Shown here: positions 38,184 to 45,415 of the stretch, piece after piece
Layout: every line of letters begins with the position of its first letter
Position numbering within the stretch: position 1 is the stretch's first letter
Assembly (NCBI RefSeq): GCF_024172095.1
Contig: NZ_JAMZDX010000001.1
Span: forward strand, 936,001-1,000,000
DNA: 64,000 bases
Source of the DNA: Kitasatospora cinereorecta
Lineage (GTDB): Bacteria; Actinomycetota; Actinomycetes; Streptomycetales; Streptomycetaceae
Reading direction: 5' to 3'
Notes under the pieces: model-generated
The model's database searches: none
What the model saw: only the letters and a program-made list of their open reading frames with translations
What the model was told of the DNA's origin: nothing
Program-made: the position numbers and the translations under genes

Positions 38184-39026
38184 GTGGCCCAGCCCGACCA
38201 GCAGCCCCGCAAACCGCGCGGCGGCCGCAACCTGCCCGCTGCGATAGGTGTGGGCGTCGGACTCGGTGCGGTCGTCGCCGCCTCGCTGTTCGTGGTGAAG
38301 GCTGTCTTCCTGGTCGTGGTCGCGGCCGCGGTTGCGGTCGGCGTCTGGGAACTCACCAGCCGGCTCTCCGAGCGCAAGTCCATCCACGTCTCCCTGCCGC
38401 CGCTGCTGATCGGCAGCGTCGGCATGGTCGTCACCGGCTACTTCGCCGGCGCCAAGTGGGCCGCCGCGATCCTCGCCCTGACCGGCCTGGCGCTGATGGT
38501 CGCCCGGATGAGCACCCCGCCCGAGAACTACCTGCGCGACATAACGGCCGGTGTCTTCACCGCCTTCTACGTGCCCTTCCTGGCCACCTTCGTCGCGCTG
38601 ATGCTCTCTGCCGACGACGGTGCCTGGCGGATCCTGCTCTTCCTGATCGTCACCATCTGCAGCGACACCGGCGCGTACGCCGTCGGCTACAAGTTCGGCC
38701 GCAACAAGCTGGCCCCGACGATCAGCCCCGGCAAGACCCGCGAGGGCTTGGCCGGCGGCATCGGCCTGTCGATGATCGCGGGCGCCCTGCTGATGCAGTA
38801 CGTGATCGAGGACGGCCGCTGGTGGCAGGGCCTGATCCTCGGCGGCTGTGCCGCGGTCACCGCGACCCTGGGCGACCTGGCCGAGTCGATGATCAAGCGC
38901 GACCTCGGCATCAAGGACATGGGCACCCTCCTCCCGGGCCACGGCGGCATCATGGACCGCCTCGACTCCCTGCTGCCCACCGCGCCGGTGGTCTGGGTGC
39001 TCCTCACCGCCTTCGTCGGCGGCTGA
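38184..39026 (+). CDS. cdsA: Phosphatidate cytidylyltransferase (CDP-diglyceride synthase)
   Basis: GTG 38184 is preferred because AGGAG lies 5 nt upstream; ATG 38163 in frame is the alternative and would add 7 residues. An integral membrane protein with about eight hydrophobic segments. The CTP transferase 1 signature is near the C-terminus: ATLGDLAESMIKRDLGIKDM followed by LPGHGGIMDRLDSLL. ICSDTGAYAVGYKFGRNKL is the conserved active-site motif. It makes CDP-diacylglycerol for phospholipid synthesis. It follows frr, as in most bacteria. Confidence 0.96.
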   Translation: MAQPDQQPRKPRGGRNLPAAIGVGVGLGAVVAASLFVVKAVFLVVVAAAVAVGVWELTSRLSERKSIHVSLPPLLIGSVGMVVTGYFAGAKWAAAILALTGLALMVARMSTPPENYLRDITAGVFTAFYVPFLATFVALMLSADDGAWRILLFLIVTICSDTGAYAVGYKFGRNKLAPTISPGKTREGLAGGIGLSMIAGALLMQYVIEDGRWWQGLILGGCAAVTATLGDLAESMIKRDLGIKDMGTLLPGHGGIMDRLDSLLPTAPVVWVLLTAFVGG

Positions 39027-39155
39027 CCCCGCACCACCAAGCAGCCCCGCACCACCACGCAGCCCCGCGTCCCGCGAGCCCCTGAACGCCTCCCGTTCGG
39101 GGGCTCACCCGGTTCCGGGAACCCGAACCACGACGACCGAGGAGACCGGCCGCTC

Positions 39156-39596
39156 ATGTCCTCAGGAGATCCGTCGGTGCAGGCCTCGGACGGCGACGCC
39201 TCGGCCGAGGAGACCTGGGACTTCATGAGGGGGATGGCGGCACGCTGGGACGAACAGTCCCGGGCCTCCACCACGACCTGGCTCCCGCCGATCATGAGCG
39301 CCCTGGTGGAGGCGGCGGCGGCCAACGCCACGCTGCGCCGCCTCCATCCCTTCACGAGCCACCGGCAGCTCTGGTTCAGCACCGGCCCGCAGCCCTGGAA
39401 GGGCGAGGGCGACAGCTTCCCGACGCGCATCGATCCGCTGGAGTCGGGGCGCTACCGCGTGGAGCGGTGGGCAGCGAACCAGGGCCCGAGCGAGACCGTG
39501 CTGGAGACGGCGAGCGCCGAGGCAGCCGTGGCGGCGGCGGCGCGGATCGTCGAGGAGACGCTCGGGCGGGGCGGCCCGTCCCGCACCCGCCCTTGA
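39156..39596 (+). CDS. Conserved streptomycete protein, possibly DUF6193-like (146 aa)
   Basis: Starts at ATG 39156 (MSSGDPSVQASDGDASAEET), 35 nt after a GGAGACC-type purine run. The segment RRLHPFTSHRQLWFSTGP followed by a basic/aromatic stretch and the Ala-rich C-terminal helix (EAAVAAAARIVEETLG) resembles DUF6193 proteins of Streptomyces, but I am not sure. Its stop lies only 20 nt from attL, so it was originally the gene directly upstream of rlmN. Confidence 0.65.
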   Translation: MSSGDPSVQASDGDASAEETWDFMRGMAARWDEQSRASTTTWLPPIMSALVEAAAANATLRRLHPFTSHRQLWFSTGPQPWKGEGDSFPTRIDPLESGRYRVERWAANQGPSETVLETASAEAAVAAAARIVEETLGRGGPSRTRP

Positions 39597-39616
39597 CGGG
39601 CACGGGGCAGTTCCCC

Positions 39617-39658
39617 GGATCTGCGACACTGGTTGGACCATGCCTAAGCCCGGAGAAC
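39617..39658 (+). other. attL: 42-bp direct repeat
   Basis: Identical to 48471-48512 over 42 bp. The repeat includes ATGCCTAAGCCCGGAGAA (positions 39640-39657), the original rlmN start codon and following codons. The flanking bases differ on both sides (C versus T before; A versus T after), so these are the exact limits of identity. The crossover point is somewhere inside. Confidence 0.93.
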
Positions 39659-39711
39659 ATCACCGGGCGGACGCGAAGAGGGCCCCCTACCAGCGGGTTT
39701 TCCGCCGATAG
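39640..39711 (+). pseudogene. Stranded 5' end of rlmN (decoy ORF, 23 aa)
   Basis: The native rlmN start codon left behind at attL opens a reading frame of six native codons (MPKPGE), then runs into element DNA and stops at TAG 39709-39711. That stop lies inside the stem of the terminator at 39679-39719. The native rlmN upstream region thus now expresses, at most, a 23-residue peptide. Confidence 0.75.
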
Positions 39712-39719
39712 GGGGCCCT
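39679..39719. terminator. Bidirectional terminator at the left end of the element
   Basis: AGGGCCCCCTA (39679-39689) pairs perfectly with TAGGGGGCCCT (39709-39719), with an inner GCGG/CCGC stem-loop. It lies 30 nt after the int stop codon on the minus strand. It would end int transcription and also stop chromosomal transcription entering from the left. Confidence 0.8.
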
Positions 39720-39748
39720 TCCGCGTGCTCTGGGCCGTGTCGGGGCCG

Positions 39749-40990
39749 TCAGGTGGTGGGCTCGCCCTGCTGGAAGAGCTGATCCACGGCCTTCCGGGCG
39801 CGGTCCTGGCTGTTCGGCATGAGGTGCGCGTAGACCCGCAGCGTCAGGGCCGGATCGGCGTGGCCGAGGTAGTCGCTGACCGCTCGGATGCTCTCCCCGG
39901 CGTCCAGCAGCACCGACGCGTAGAAGTGCCGCAGGGCGTGCATTCCGTGTTCGCGGGCCGAGGCCCACGACTCCCCGCGGCTGGGCGTCGGGATGAGGCC
40001 GGCGGCGGCCAGCGCGGGCTTCCAGTCCTGGATGTTGAAGTTGCTCTTCCAGACCAGGCCACCGACGGTGTTGCTGAAGAGCAGCCGATAGGTCACCTTC
40101 GGGCCGTCCGGCGTCCTCCACGGCAGAGTGATCGGGACGGGCTTGCATCCGTCCATGTGGGCACGGACAGCGGCAGCCACCGATCCGGGGAGCGGGACGT
40201 CGCGCTCCTTGTTGCACTTCGGGGGAGCGAACACCGCCTTCCCCCGGATCAGCTTCACCTGCCGGAGGACCCGAACGGTGCCCGTCTCGAAGTCCAGCGC
40301 GTCGTCCTCCGCCAGCCCGATGATCTCGCCTTGCCGAAGGCCGCACCCAGCGCCGATGTCGGCCATGGCGCGGTACCGCTCCGGGAGCGCTGCCCGTACT
40401 GCGAACACCTGCTCAGGGAGCCAGGGCACGACCCGGCGGGCCTCGACCGCAGGGGGTCGCACGGACTTCGCCTCGCACGGGTTCCGGCTCAGGAGGCCGT
40501 CGTCCACGGCCGCCGAGAGCACCGCCCGCATGTCCGAGTAGATGTTCCGGGCGTACCCGCCAGCGATCGGGGTGGCTTCCAGCTCCTTGACCAGCTCCTG
40601 GATGTGGGACGGGCGGAACGAGTCGAGTGGGCGCCGGCCGATCCGGGGGAAGACGTGGAGCCGGAGCCGGGTCTCCACGAGCACCTGAGTCGAGGGGTCG
40701 GTCGTCTGCATCCGGAGCCACCGGTCCGCGAACTGCTCGAACGTCGTCCGCGCGGCCTTCGGGTTGATGTACTGGCCGCGCGACATGTCGGCCTCGATCT
40801 GCGCCAGCCATTCGTCCGCCAGACGCTTCTGCCGGTCGGGGAACGACTTGCTCCTCTCTGCGCCGTCCGGGCCGACGTACCGGGCCCGGTAGCGCAGGCC
40901 GACACCGTGGCGGTCGGTCTTCACCCGGCGAGGCTTGCCGTCGGCGCCGGTCTCGGTCTTGAACCAGCGGTCCTGGATGTGTCCTGCCAT
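39749..40990 (-). CDS. int: Tyrosine recombinase / integrase of the element
   Basis: A protein of 413 aa from ATG 40990. An Arm-DNA-binding-type N-terminus (GLRYRARYVGPDGAERSKSF) is followed by a SAM-like core-binding domain (TFEQFADRWLRMQTTDPST) and a catalytic domain with all active-site residues: R219 (GCGLRQGE), K258/K261 (PPKCNKERDVPL), H351-x-x-R354 (HALRHFYAS), H377 (YLGHAD) and Y387 (RVYAHL). It should catalyse recombination between attP and the 5' end of rlmN. xis lies 2 nt upstream in the same transcript. Confidence 0.95.
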   Translation of the reverse strand: MAGHIQDRWFKTETGADGKPRRVKTDRHGVGLRYRARYVGPDGAERSKSFPDRQKRLADEWLAQIEADMSRGQYINPKAARTTFEQFADRWLRMQTTDPSTQVLVETRLRLHVFPRIGRRPLDSFRPSHIQELVKELEATPIAGGYARNIYSDMRAVLSAAVDDGLLSRNPCEAKSVRPPAVEARRVVPWLPEQVFAVRAALPERYRAMADIGAGCGLRQGEIIGLAEDDALDFETGTVRVLRQVKLIRGKAVFAPPKCNKERDVPLPGSVAAAVRAHMDGCKPVPITLPWRTPDGPKVTYRLLFSNTVGGLVWKSNFNIQDWKPALAAAGLIPTPSRGESWASAREHGMHALRHFYASVLLDAGESIRAVSDYLGHADPALTLRVYAHLMPNSQDRARKAVDQLFQQGEPTT

Positions 40991-40992
40991 GG

Positions 40993-41247
40993 TCAGGCCG
41001 CCTCTCCGGTCTGGTCCGCCACCCACTGGGCGACGGCGTTGGGGTCGAAGCGCAGGTGTCGGCCGACGCGGAAGCCGGGCGGGCCGGTGCGCTTGCGGCG
41101 CCACTGGTAGACGGTCTCGACGGAAGGGAGGCCGAAGAGGGAGGCGACGTCTTCCGGGGTGAGGTAGCGCTGGGGCAGGGTGAGCGCGGCCGGGGGCTGG
41201 CCCGGCTCGGTCAGTCGGGCGGCGCGAGGCCGCTGACGGCTGGTCAT
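40993..41247 (-). CDS. xis: Excisionase / MerR-like winged HTH (Xis)
   Basis: The 84-aa protein starts at ATG 41247, where GAGGAGAG is well placed. An in-frame GTG at 41292 lies inside the conserved leader hairpin and would add 15 residues. The HTH_17-type domain is LTPEDVASLFGLPSVETVYQWRRK followed by the wing GPPGFRVGRHLRFDP; the longer run is at about residues 28-66. This fold directs excision with the integrase. Encoded directly before int. Confidence 0.9.
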   Translation of the reverse strand: MTSRQRPRAARLTEPGQPPAALTLPQRYLTPEDVASLFGLPSVETVYQWRRKRTGPPGFRVGRHLRFDPNAVAQWVADQTGEAA

Positions 41248-41264
41248 GGGTGGTGCTCTCCTCG

Positions 41265-41313
41265 CTTCGAGGGGCGGGAGCGGCGTACTCACTTGGCGGT
41301 TAGGGCGCCGCTC
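41265..41313 (-). promoter_or_regulatory. Conserved leader element in front of xis (copy 1)
   Basis: 49 nt nearly identical (one 1-nt indel) to 45255-45304. In the xis mRNA direction it forms an 8-bp stem GAGCGGCG/CGCCGCTC around a 20-nt loop (CCCTAACCGCCAAGTGAGTA) and then runs into the ribosome binding site. The loop contains a GTG that opens a reading frame in frame with xis. A cis-acting RNA or a shared operator is likely; I cannot name it. Confidence 0.7.
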
Positions 41314-41545
41314 GGGCTGGGTCTAGTGGCCGGCGGGGTGCCGGACCGCTTGTGGAGCGTGTTTTCGGGTGGTGCTCGGTGGTGTCGCTAGGCGCTAGTT
41401 GGCTGTTCGGGGCGGGTTTGGCTCGCTAGCGGGGTTGCTAGGTCTAGCGAGGCTGTTGCTAGGCGTCGGGGCCCGGGACGGACGGAGCCGGGGATCTCAG
41501 GACGCCCAGCGGCCGACTGTCGCTCTGTCACCGGCTGTGGCCGTA

Positions 41546-41661
41546 CTGAGGTGGCTACCGGCTACTGGCTAGTGGGCAATCCGCAGGAGGAACCCCGTTT
41601 CGGGGTCCAGGGGGCCGACCTACTGGCTACTGGGGCGGTGCCAGTAACCAGTAACCAGTAG
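41546..41661. repeat. TACTGG / CCAGTA direct and inverted repeats
   Basis: GGCTACTGG, GGCTAGTGG and CCTACTGGCTACTGG face CCAGTAACCAGTAACCAGTA across a 7-nt loop. The arms CTACTGGCTACTGG and CCAGTAACCAGTAA pair at 13 of 14 positions. It resembles a protein-binding palindrome or hairpin. Confidence 0.75.
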
Positions 41662-41693
41662 CTGAGAGTGATGGGCTTCCGGTGGCTGGCGGG

Positions 41694-41856
41694 TGTCAGG
41701 GGCGGTGTCAGGCCCTTCGGGAGCGGGTGTCAGGTCGGCCGGATCGGGGGTGTCAGGAGGTGTCAGACGGGGTGTCAGAGGTGTCTGACACCCCTCGCGC
41801 GTGCGCGTTACCTAGGGGTTTGGGTGTCAGCTGTCAGACGCGTCAGACGGTGTCAG
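41694..41856 (+). repeat. TGTCAG iteron array
   Basis: TGTCAG begins at 41694, 41706, 41728, 41751, 41761, 41773, 41825, 41832 and 41851; GTCAG also occurs at 41842. One inverted copy lies in GTGTCTGACAC near 41782. Several spacings are close to one or two helical turns. It is of the iteron type bound by replication or partition proteins. Confidence 0.8.
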
Positions 41857-42266
41857 ACAGCCGATCTTGTTCGACCCGCTTGGCGGGCTGTGGACACGGG
41901 CCGTAGTTGCTGCGGCCGGGTCGGGGCTGCCATCGAGGGTGCTACCGGTAGCGCGGGGCTGGCCTGGTGGTAGCGGGCGCGGTGGGGGTCCGAAACCCGA
42001 GGTTGGACCGGTTTTCCGGGGTTTCGGCCGGCGGGGTGCTATCCGCTAACACCCAGGTCGGAGGGCCCTTTTGCCGCTATCAGGGGTGCTATCGCTAGCG
42101 GGGCAGGGTGCTAGCGGTAGCGGGCCTGCTATCGCCCTAGGTGCGGCTGTGCGCTGCAGTCGGGGGCTTGGTGGGGAGCGGGCGCGGGGCGCCGGGGTGT
42201 CCAGTTTTCTGGACGGCGCGGGCTGCTTCGGCGGGGTGGTGGCGGGCATCGGGTCCTCCTGGGGGT

Positions 42267-42468
42267 GGTCCGGAAAGGTCGGAAAGGTTGGAAAGCCTGC
42301 TGAGCTGGGGTTTTGTGGGGCGGAAAGTGGTCCGGGATGGTCCGGAAAGGGGTCCGGGAAGGTGCCGGTCGGGCTTGGCAGACCCCTTCGCGGACCATTC
42401 CGGACCACTTTCCGCCGGGTGTTTGCGCAGGTCAGGTGCCTTTACGGGCTTTCCGACCTTTCCGGACC
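42267..42468. repeat. Nested palindrome of about 200 bp overlapping the end of the DUF3987 gene
   Basis: The outer arms 42267-42286 and 42449-42468 are a perfect 20-bp inverted repeat (core GGTCCGGAAAGGTCGGAAAG). The inner arms 42319-42354 and 42381-42416 pair at 33 of 36 positions around a 26-nt loop. All arms are built from GGTCCGGAAAG/GGCGGAAAGTGG units. The right outer arm encodes the last residues of the DUF3987 protein (GPERSESP). Candidate replication origin, single-strand initiation site or strong terminator. Confidence 0.85.
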
Positions 42469-43782
42469 GTCGCCCGGGGCGTAGAGGTAGATCGTCTGGG
42501 GGCGTCCACTGCCCTGGACCGGGGCGGCGACGTAGCCGGGCAGGTGGCACAGCCGGGCGGTCAGGTCGCTGCGCCAGGCGGCGTTGCGGCGCTTGAACAT
42601 GACCTGGACCTCGGACTGGGTGAACCCGCCGGGTCCGGCGTTCTTCACGGCGGCGGCAAGCTTGTCCAGGTCCGGGTCACCGGTGCTGGACGCGGCCGGG
42701 CCCAGGATGTGCGCGGCCGACAGCCGGGCGTACCGGATCAGCGCCCACGCGGCCTGAAGGTGCTCGATCCCGATCTGCTGCTTGTGGTCGAGGAGGGCGT
42801 AGACCATGGCGGTCCGCTTCGCGTACGGCGCCGCACGGGCGGTGAACTCCGCCAGTGGCCCGTCATCGTCCTCACCGCCGGACAGCGCCGGGTAGACCTC
42901 GCTCCGCCACAACTCTGCTGCATCAGTGGTGAGTTGGACTTCGCCGACGTGGCGGGCGTCTTCCAGGACGGTGCGCCAGACGGTGGCGAGGTTGTTCACC
43001 AGGTCTTCGGGGGCGCCGGTGGCGTCGGGCAGCAGGAGGTTGCGGTGGACGAAGAGCGGCAGGAACCGGTTGTAGGTGCCTCCCGCGAGTTCGCTGTCCT
43101 GCATCTTGGCCCGCAGCTCACGGGGGCTGATGTGGCCGATCAGGGCGATGTGCGGGGCGGTCGCGTGGAGCGCTTCGCGGTTCATGACGCCGAGGTCTTC
43201 GCCGTTCCAGGCCTGCCGCAGCACACCGCCCAGCGAGGAGCCTTCGCGGCGGGCGCGGGCCATGGTGATGCCGTACTCGGACTCGACCACCCACAGGCGC
43301 TTGTCGGTGACGCCGGTCGACTTCTCGCTGTCCGGGGCGCCGTCCTTGACCTGCTCGATCAGGCCCTCGCCGGAGGACAGCCCGGAGGGCGTGTTGGAGG
43401 CCAGGAAGTCAGGGACGGCGGCCTTGAGCAGGCGGCGCACGGTGTTGGACGCTGCGCCCTTGCGTCCGGCGGCGGTGGCGCCGACGGTCAGGGCCCAGAT
43501 CAGGGCGGGGTGGCGGTCGTTGCCGATCCACAGGAACGGGCCCGGGCCGATGACCGCCCCGCCGGCGGACAGGAGGTTGACCAGCACGCCGACGGGGTCG
43601 GCCTCGGTGGTCGGGTCGAGGGCACGGACGGTCTCACCGACCCATCCGCAGAACACCTCCGGCTCCGGCACCGGCCCGGGCCGGGTGGGGCGCTGAAGGC
43701 CCTCAGCGGGGTCGTAGAGCGGGTTCTCTGCCCGGGTTGGTCGGCCGCCGGGGTCGGTGGCGAGGTGGAGTTCAACGGGCAT
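42442..43782 (-). CDS. DUF3987-like ATPase / putative replication helicase of the element
   Basis: A protein of 446 aa from ATG 43782, which overlaps the stop of the upstream gene (TGATG). A Walker A-like loop (VGATAAGRKGAASNTV, about residues 95-110) and LWVVESEYGITMARARR with the later HIALIGHISPRELRAKM fit the DUF3987/YfjI-type ATPases found in phages and integrative elements beside primases. The C-terminus (FTQSEVQVMFKRRNAAWRSD) looks like a winged helix. It probably initiates or drives element replication. Its last codons are part of the palindrome 42267-42468. Confidence 0.72.
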   Translation of the reverse strand: MPVELHLATDPGGRPTRAENPLYDPAEGLQRPTRPGPVPEPEVFCGWVGETVRALDPTTEADPVGVLVNLLSAGGAVIGPGPFLWIGNDRHPALIWALTVGATAAGRKGAASNTVRRLLKAAVPDFLASNTPSGLSSGEGLIEQVKDGAPDSEKSTGVTDKRLWVVESEYGITMARARREGSSLGGVLRQAWNGEDLGVMNREALHATAPHIALIGHISPRELRAKMQDSELAGGTYNRFLPLFVHRNLLLPDATGAPEDLVNNLATVWRTVLEDARHVGEVQLTTDAAELWRSEVYPALSGGEDDDGPLAEFTARAAPYAKRTAMVYALLDHKQQIGIEHLQAAWALIRYARLSAAHILGPAASSTGDPDLDKLAAAVKNAGPGGFTQSEVQVMFKRRNAAWRSDLTARLCHLPGYVAAPVQGSGRPQTIYLYAPGDGPERSESP

Positions 43783-44435
43783 CAGGCGCTCTCCGCACGG
43801 AAGTTGGGGCCGGACAGGGTGGCGGGGTCGGGTCGGTCCTCCTGGAGGCCACCGGGGGACACGTGGCGGCGCCAGCCGGGGCGGCCGGGCACCGCGACCG
43901 GGGGCCAGCCGGGCGACGCGGCAGGCGTACGTGCGGCGGTTTCCTGCTGGCGGATCCGGGCGGCGGAGCGCTCGGCGGCGGTCGGGTGGTTGGCCCACGA
44001 GCGCACCTCCCGCACCAGGCGGCGCCAGTCGGCCTCTTCGCGGGCCTGCCGCTCGGCTTCCCACACGATCCGCTCGGCGGTGCCCTCCGAGACGGCGGCG
44101 ACCACCATGGCGCGGATGCGGTCGGGGGACTGCTCGCACTCCTGGCGCCACGCTTCGGCGGCGGCGATGAGCGCGGCCTCCCGGCGCGGGTCGTCGGGGG
44201 CGAGTCGGGCGAAATCGGGGGAGCCGTAGTCGGGGATGCCGGTCGGCTGGCCCCACCGGTCCAGGACCGGAGTCGGGGCGATGCGCCGCAGTACGGTCAG
44301 GAACCGATCGGCGGCCCACCGAGCGGTCAGTCGGTGCGCATGCCGGTCGGCCTCCGACACCTCGACCGACCGCAGTCCGGTCGGGCCCATCGGGCCGCAA
44401 CGGTCGGGTGGTGGCCAGGCATTTCGCGGTGTCAC
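43782..44435 (-). CDS. Element protein of unknown function (217 aa), partner of the DUF3987 ATPase
   Basis: GTG 44435 (VTPRNAWPPPDRCGP) is chosen because GAGAGGA lies 7 nt upstream; a longer frame starts at 44531 within the iterons. Arg/Glu/Ala-rich helices (EADRHAHRLTARWAADRFL; RRLVREVRSWANHPTAAERS) make up most of it, with no catalytic motif I recognise. Translational coupling to the ATPase gene suggests the two act together, perhaps as an origin-binding or loader protein. That role is inference. Confidence 0.6.
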   Translation of the reverse strand: MTPRNAWPPPDRCGPMGPTGLRSVEVSEADRHAHRLTARWAADRFLTVLRRIAPTPVLDRWGQPTGIPDYGSPDFARLAPDDPRREAALIAAAEAWRQECEQSPDRIRAMVVAAVSEGTAERIVWEAERQAREEADWRRLVREVRSWANHPTAAERSAARIRQQETAARTPAASPGWPPVAVPGRPGWRRHVSPGGLQEDRPDPATLSGPNFRAESA

Positions 44436-44482
44436 AGCGGGTCCTCTCAAACGGGGAGAGTCGGGCTGGAAGTCGGGTGTGC

Positions 44483-44669
44483 GTTCACCCCGGATCGGGG
44501 TGAACAGTCGGGTCCGCTCACGGGCGCTCACCGGTGCTCACGGGCCGCTCACGAAGCGCTCACCGGTGGGCGGTCGGGGCGGCGGGAGTCGGCTCCACGG
44601 GCCGCCCCGATCGGGCTCGGGGTCGGGTGAACGTTCACCGGTGCTCACGGCCGCTCACCGAGTGCTCAC
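44483..44669 (-). repeat. Helically phased GCTCAC/GTTCAC iterons upstream of the replication genes
   Basis: GCTCAC starts at 44516, 44526, 44536, 44547 and 44558 (10, 10, 11, 11 bp apart). A second set is GTTCAC 44633, then GCTCAC at 44643, 44653 and 44664 (10, 10, 11). GTTCAC also occurs at 44483. Regular 10-11 bp spacing puts all sites on one helix face. The array lies just upstream of the GTG start at 44435. Confidence 0.85.
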
Positions 44670-44675
44670 AGGGGT

Positions 44676-44783
44676 GTTCCCCAAGACCGGGTAGCGGTTC
44701 CGTCGCAGGTCGCAGGCGTTCGCCGTGCTCGCGGTGGTCGGGCCGGCCGGAACGTTCCCAAGATCGGGTACACCCGGGGGAAC
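44676..44783. repeat. GTTCCCAAGAYCGGGTA repeat pair
   Basis: GTTCCCCAAGACCGGGTA (44676-44693) and GTTCCCAAGATCGGGTA (44754-44770) are near-identical direct repeats, each followed by an inverted GGTTCC or GGGGAAC. They lie between the GCTCAC iterons and the end of the 142-aa ORF. The remaining 44436-44813 DNA has no supported gene. Confidence 0.6.
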
Positions 44784-44813
44784 GGTCCGGCTGTTCACCG
44801 GTGAGGGGGGCGA

Positions 44814-45242
44814 TCAGGCGGTGAGCGCGCTCACGACGGTGGGCGCCTGCGGGCGCGGGAAGGGGATGACGGTGGCGAGGCGCTCGGCCTCGGCGGCGCG
44901 GTCCGCCTGGACCAGGGCGAGCATGCCCGCCAAGTCCTGAGCGCGGGTGGCCCGGCGCTTGGACGGGAACCACTGCCGGTAGGTGTCGTCGTCCGGCTGG
45001 CCGTCGCCGCAGCCGATCAGGCGAAGGTTGTACGACCGAAGGAACTCGCCGCCCGAGCGGACCCGCTCCAGGCCTAGGCGGGCCACACCCTGTGCGATCC
45101 AGGCCTCGACCTGGACCTCTCCCGCCGTGCTGAAACGGCAGGTGTTCGACATGTCCGAGGCGTACAGGGCCACGGCCCGGGCGCTACCGGACAGCGCCGC
45201 CGACACGTGGGACAGGAGCGGAGAAGCGACCGTTGCGTGCAT
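44814..45242 (-). CDS. Element protein of unknown function (142 aa)
   Basis: Starts at ATG 45242 behind a GGGAG site in the conserved leader. The first 50 residues (LSHVSAALSGSARAVALYASDMSNTC) are followed by VEAWIAQGVARLGLERVRSGG and a basic/aromatic patch YRQWFPSKRRATRAQDLAGML. No domain is recognised. It is the first gene leftward from the GntR control region and probably is repressed by GntR. Confidence 0.6.
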   Translation of the reverse strand: MHATVASPLLSHVSAALSGSARAVALYASDMSNTCRFSTAGEVQVEAWIAQGVARLGLERVRSGGEFLRSYNLRLIGCGDGQPDDDTYRQWFPSKRRATRAQDLAGMLALVQADRAAEAERLATVIPFPRPQAPTVVSALTA

Positions 45243-45254
45243 GATGGGAACTCC

Positions 45255-45304
45255 CTTCGAGGGGCGTGGAGCGGCGTACTCACTTGGCGGTTAGGGCGCC
45301 GCTC
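45255..45304 (-). promoter_or_regulatory. Conserved leader element in front of the 142-aa ORF (copy 2)
   Basis: The second copy of the 49-50 nt element at 41265-41313, with the same stem (GAGCGGCG/CGCCGCTC), loop and downstream purine-rich ribosome binding site. Here the GTG in the loop is not in frame with the following gene, which argues that the conserved feature is the RNA or DNA motif rather than a protein N-terminus. Confidence 0.7.
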
Positions 45305-45331
45305 CACAGTGCTTCTGGAGGCCTTTCTGTG

Positions 45332-45386
45332 ACACCTAGACTGACCTAGGTGTATCAACCTGTCAAGCAAATGGGACTAGGTGTAT
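45332..45386 (+). promoter_or_regulatory. Probable GntR operators, CTAGGTGTAT half sites
   Basis: ACACCTAG (45332-45339) and CTAGGTGT (45346-45353) form an inverted repeat with a 6-bp spacer. CTAGGTGTAT occurs at 45346-45355 and again at 45377-45386, 31 bp (three helical turns) apart. They lie between the leftward 142-aa ORF and gntR, the place for autorepression and divergent control. Confidence 0.75.
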
Positions 45387-45415
45387 TGGCTCGTGCTAGT
45401 GGATACCCTGGTCGC

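Larger units (their letters stand above)
41314..42266. other. Non-coding repeat-rich region of the element
   Basis: I find no supported gene in these 950 nt. They contain a series of short repeat families: CTAG-centred motifs (about 41320-41465), TACTGG/CCAGTA repeats (41546-41661), TGTCAG iterons (41694-41856), and GCTAGC/GCTATC/GGTAGC motifs (about 41938-42145). CTAG is normally rare in streptomycete DNA, so its density here is notable. This is probably the replication or maintenance control region. Confidence 0.6.

Noticed and set aside
41694..41856. CRISPR array
   Set aside because: Units are only 6-9 bp, spacing is irregular and there are no distinct spacers or cas genes. The rimM 14-bp repeats also have no spacers.
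41668..41973. 101-aa ORF over the TGTCAG iterons
   Set aside because: It consists largely of repeat translations (RRCQTG, VRRCQT) and has no ribosome binding site; the DNA motif explains it better.
42313..44229. Long plus-strand frames opposite the DUF3987 and 217-aa genes
   Set aside because: Low-complexity Gly/Arg content and no conserved motif; the minus-strand frames have a recognisable ATPase, coupled start/stop and ribosome binding sites.
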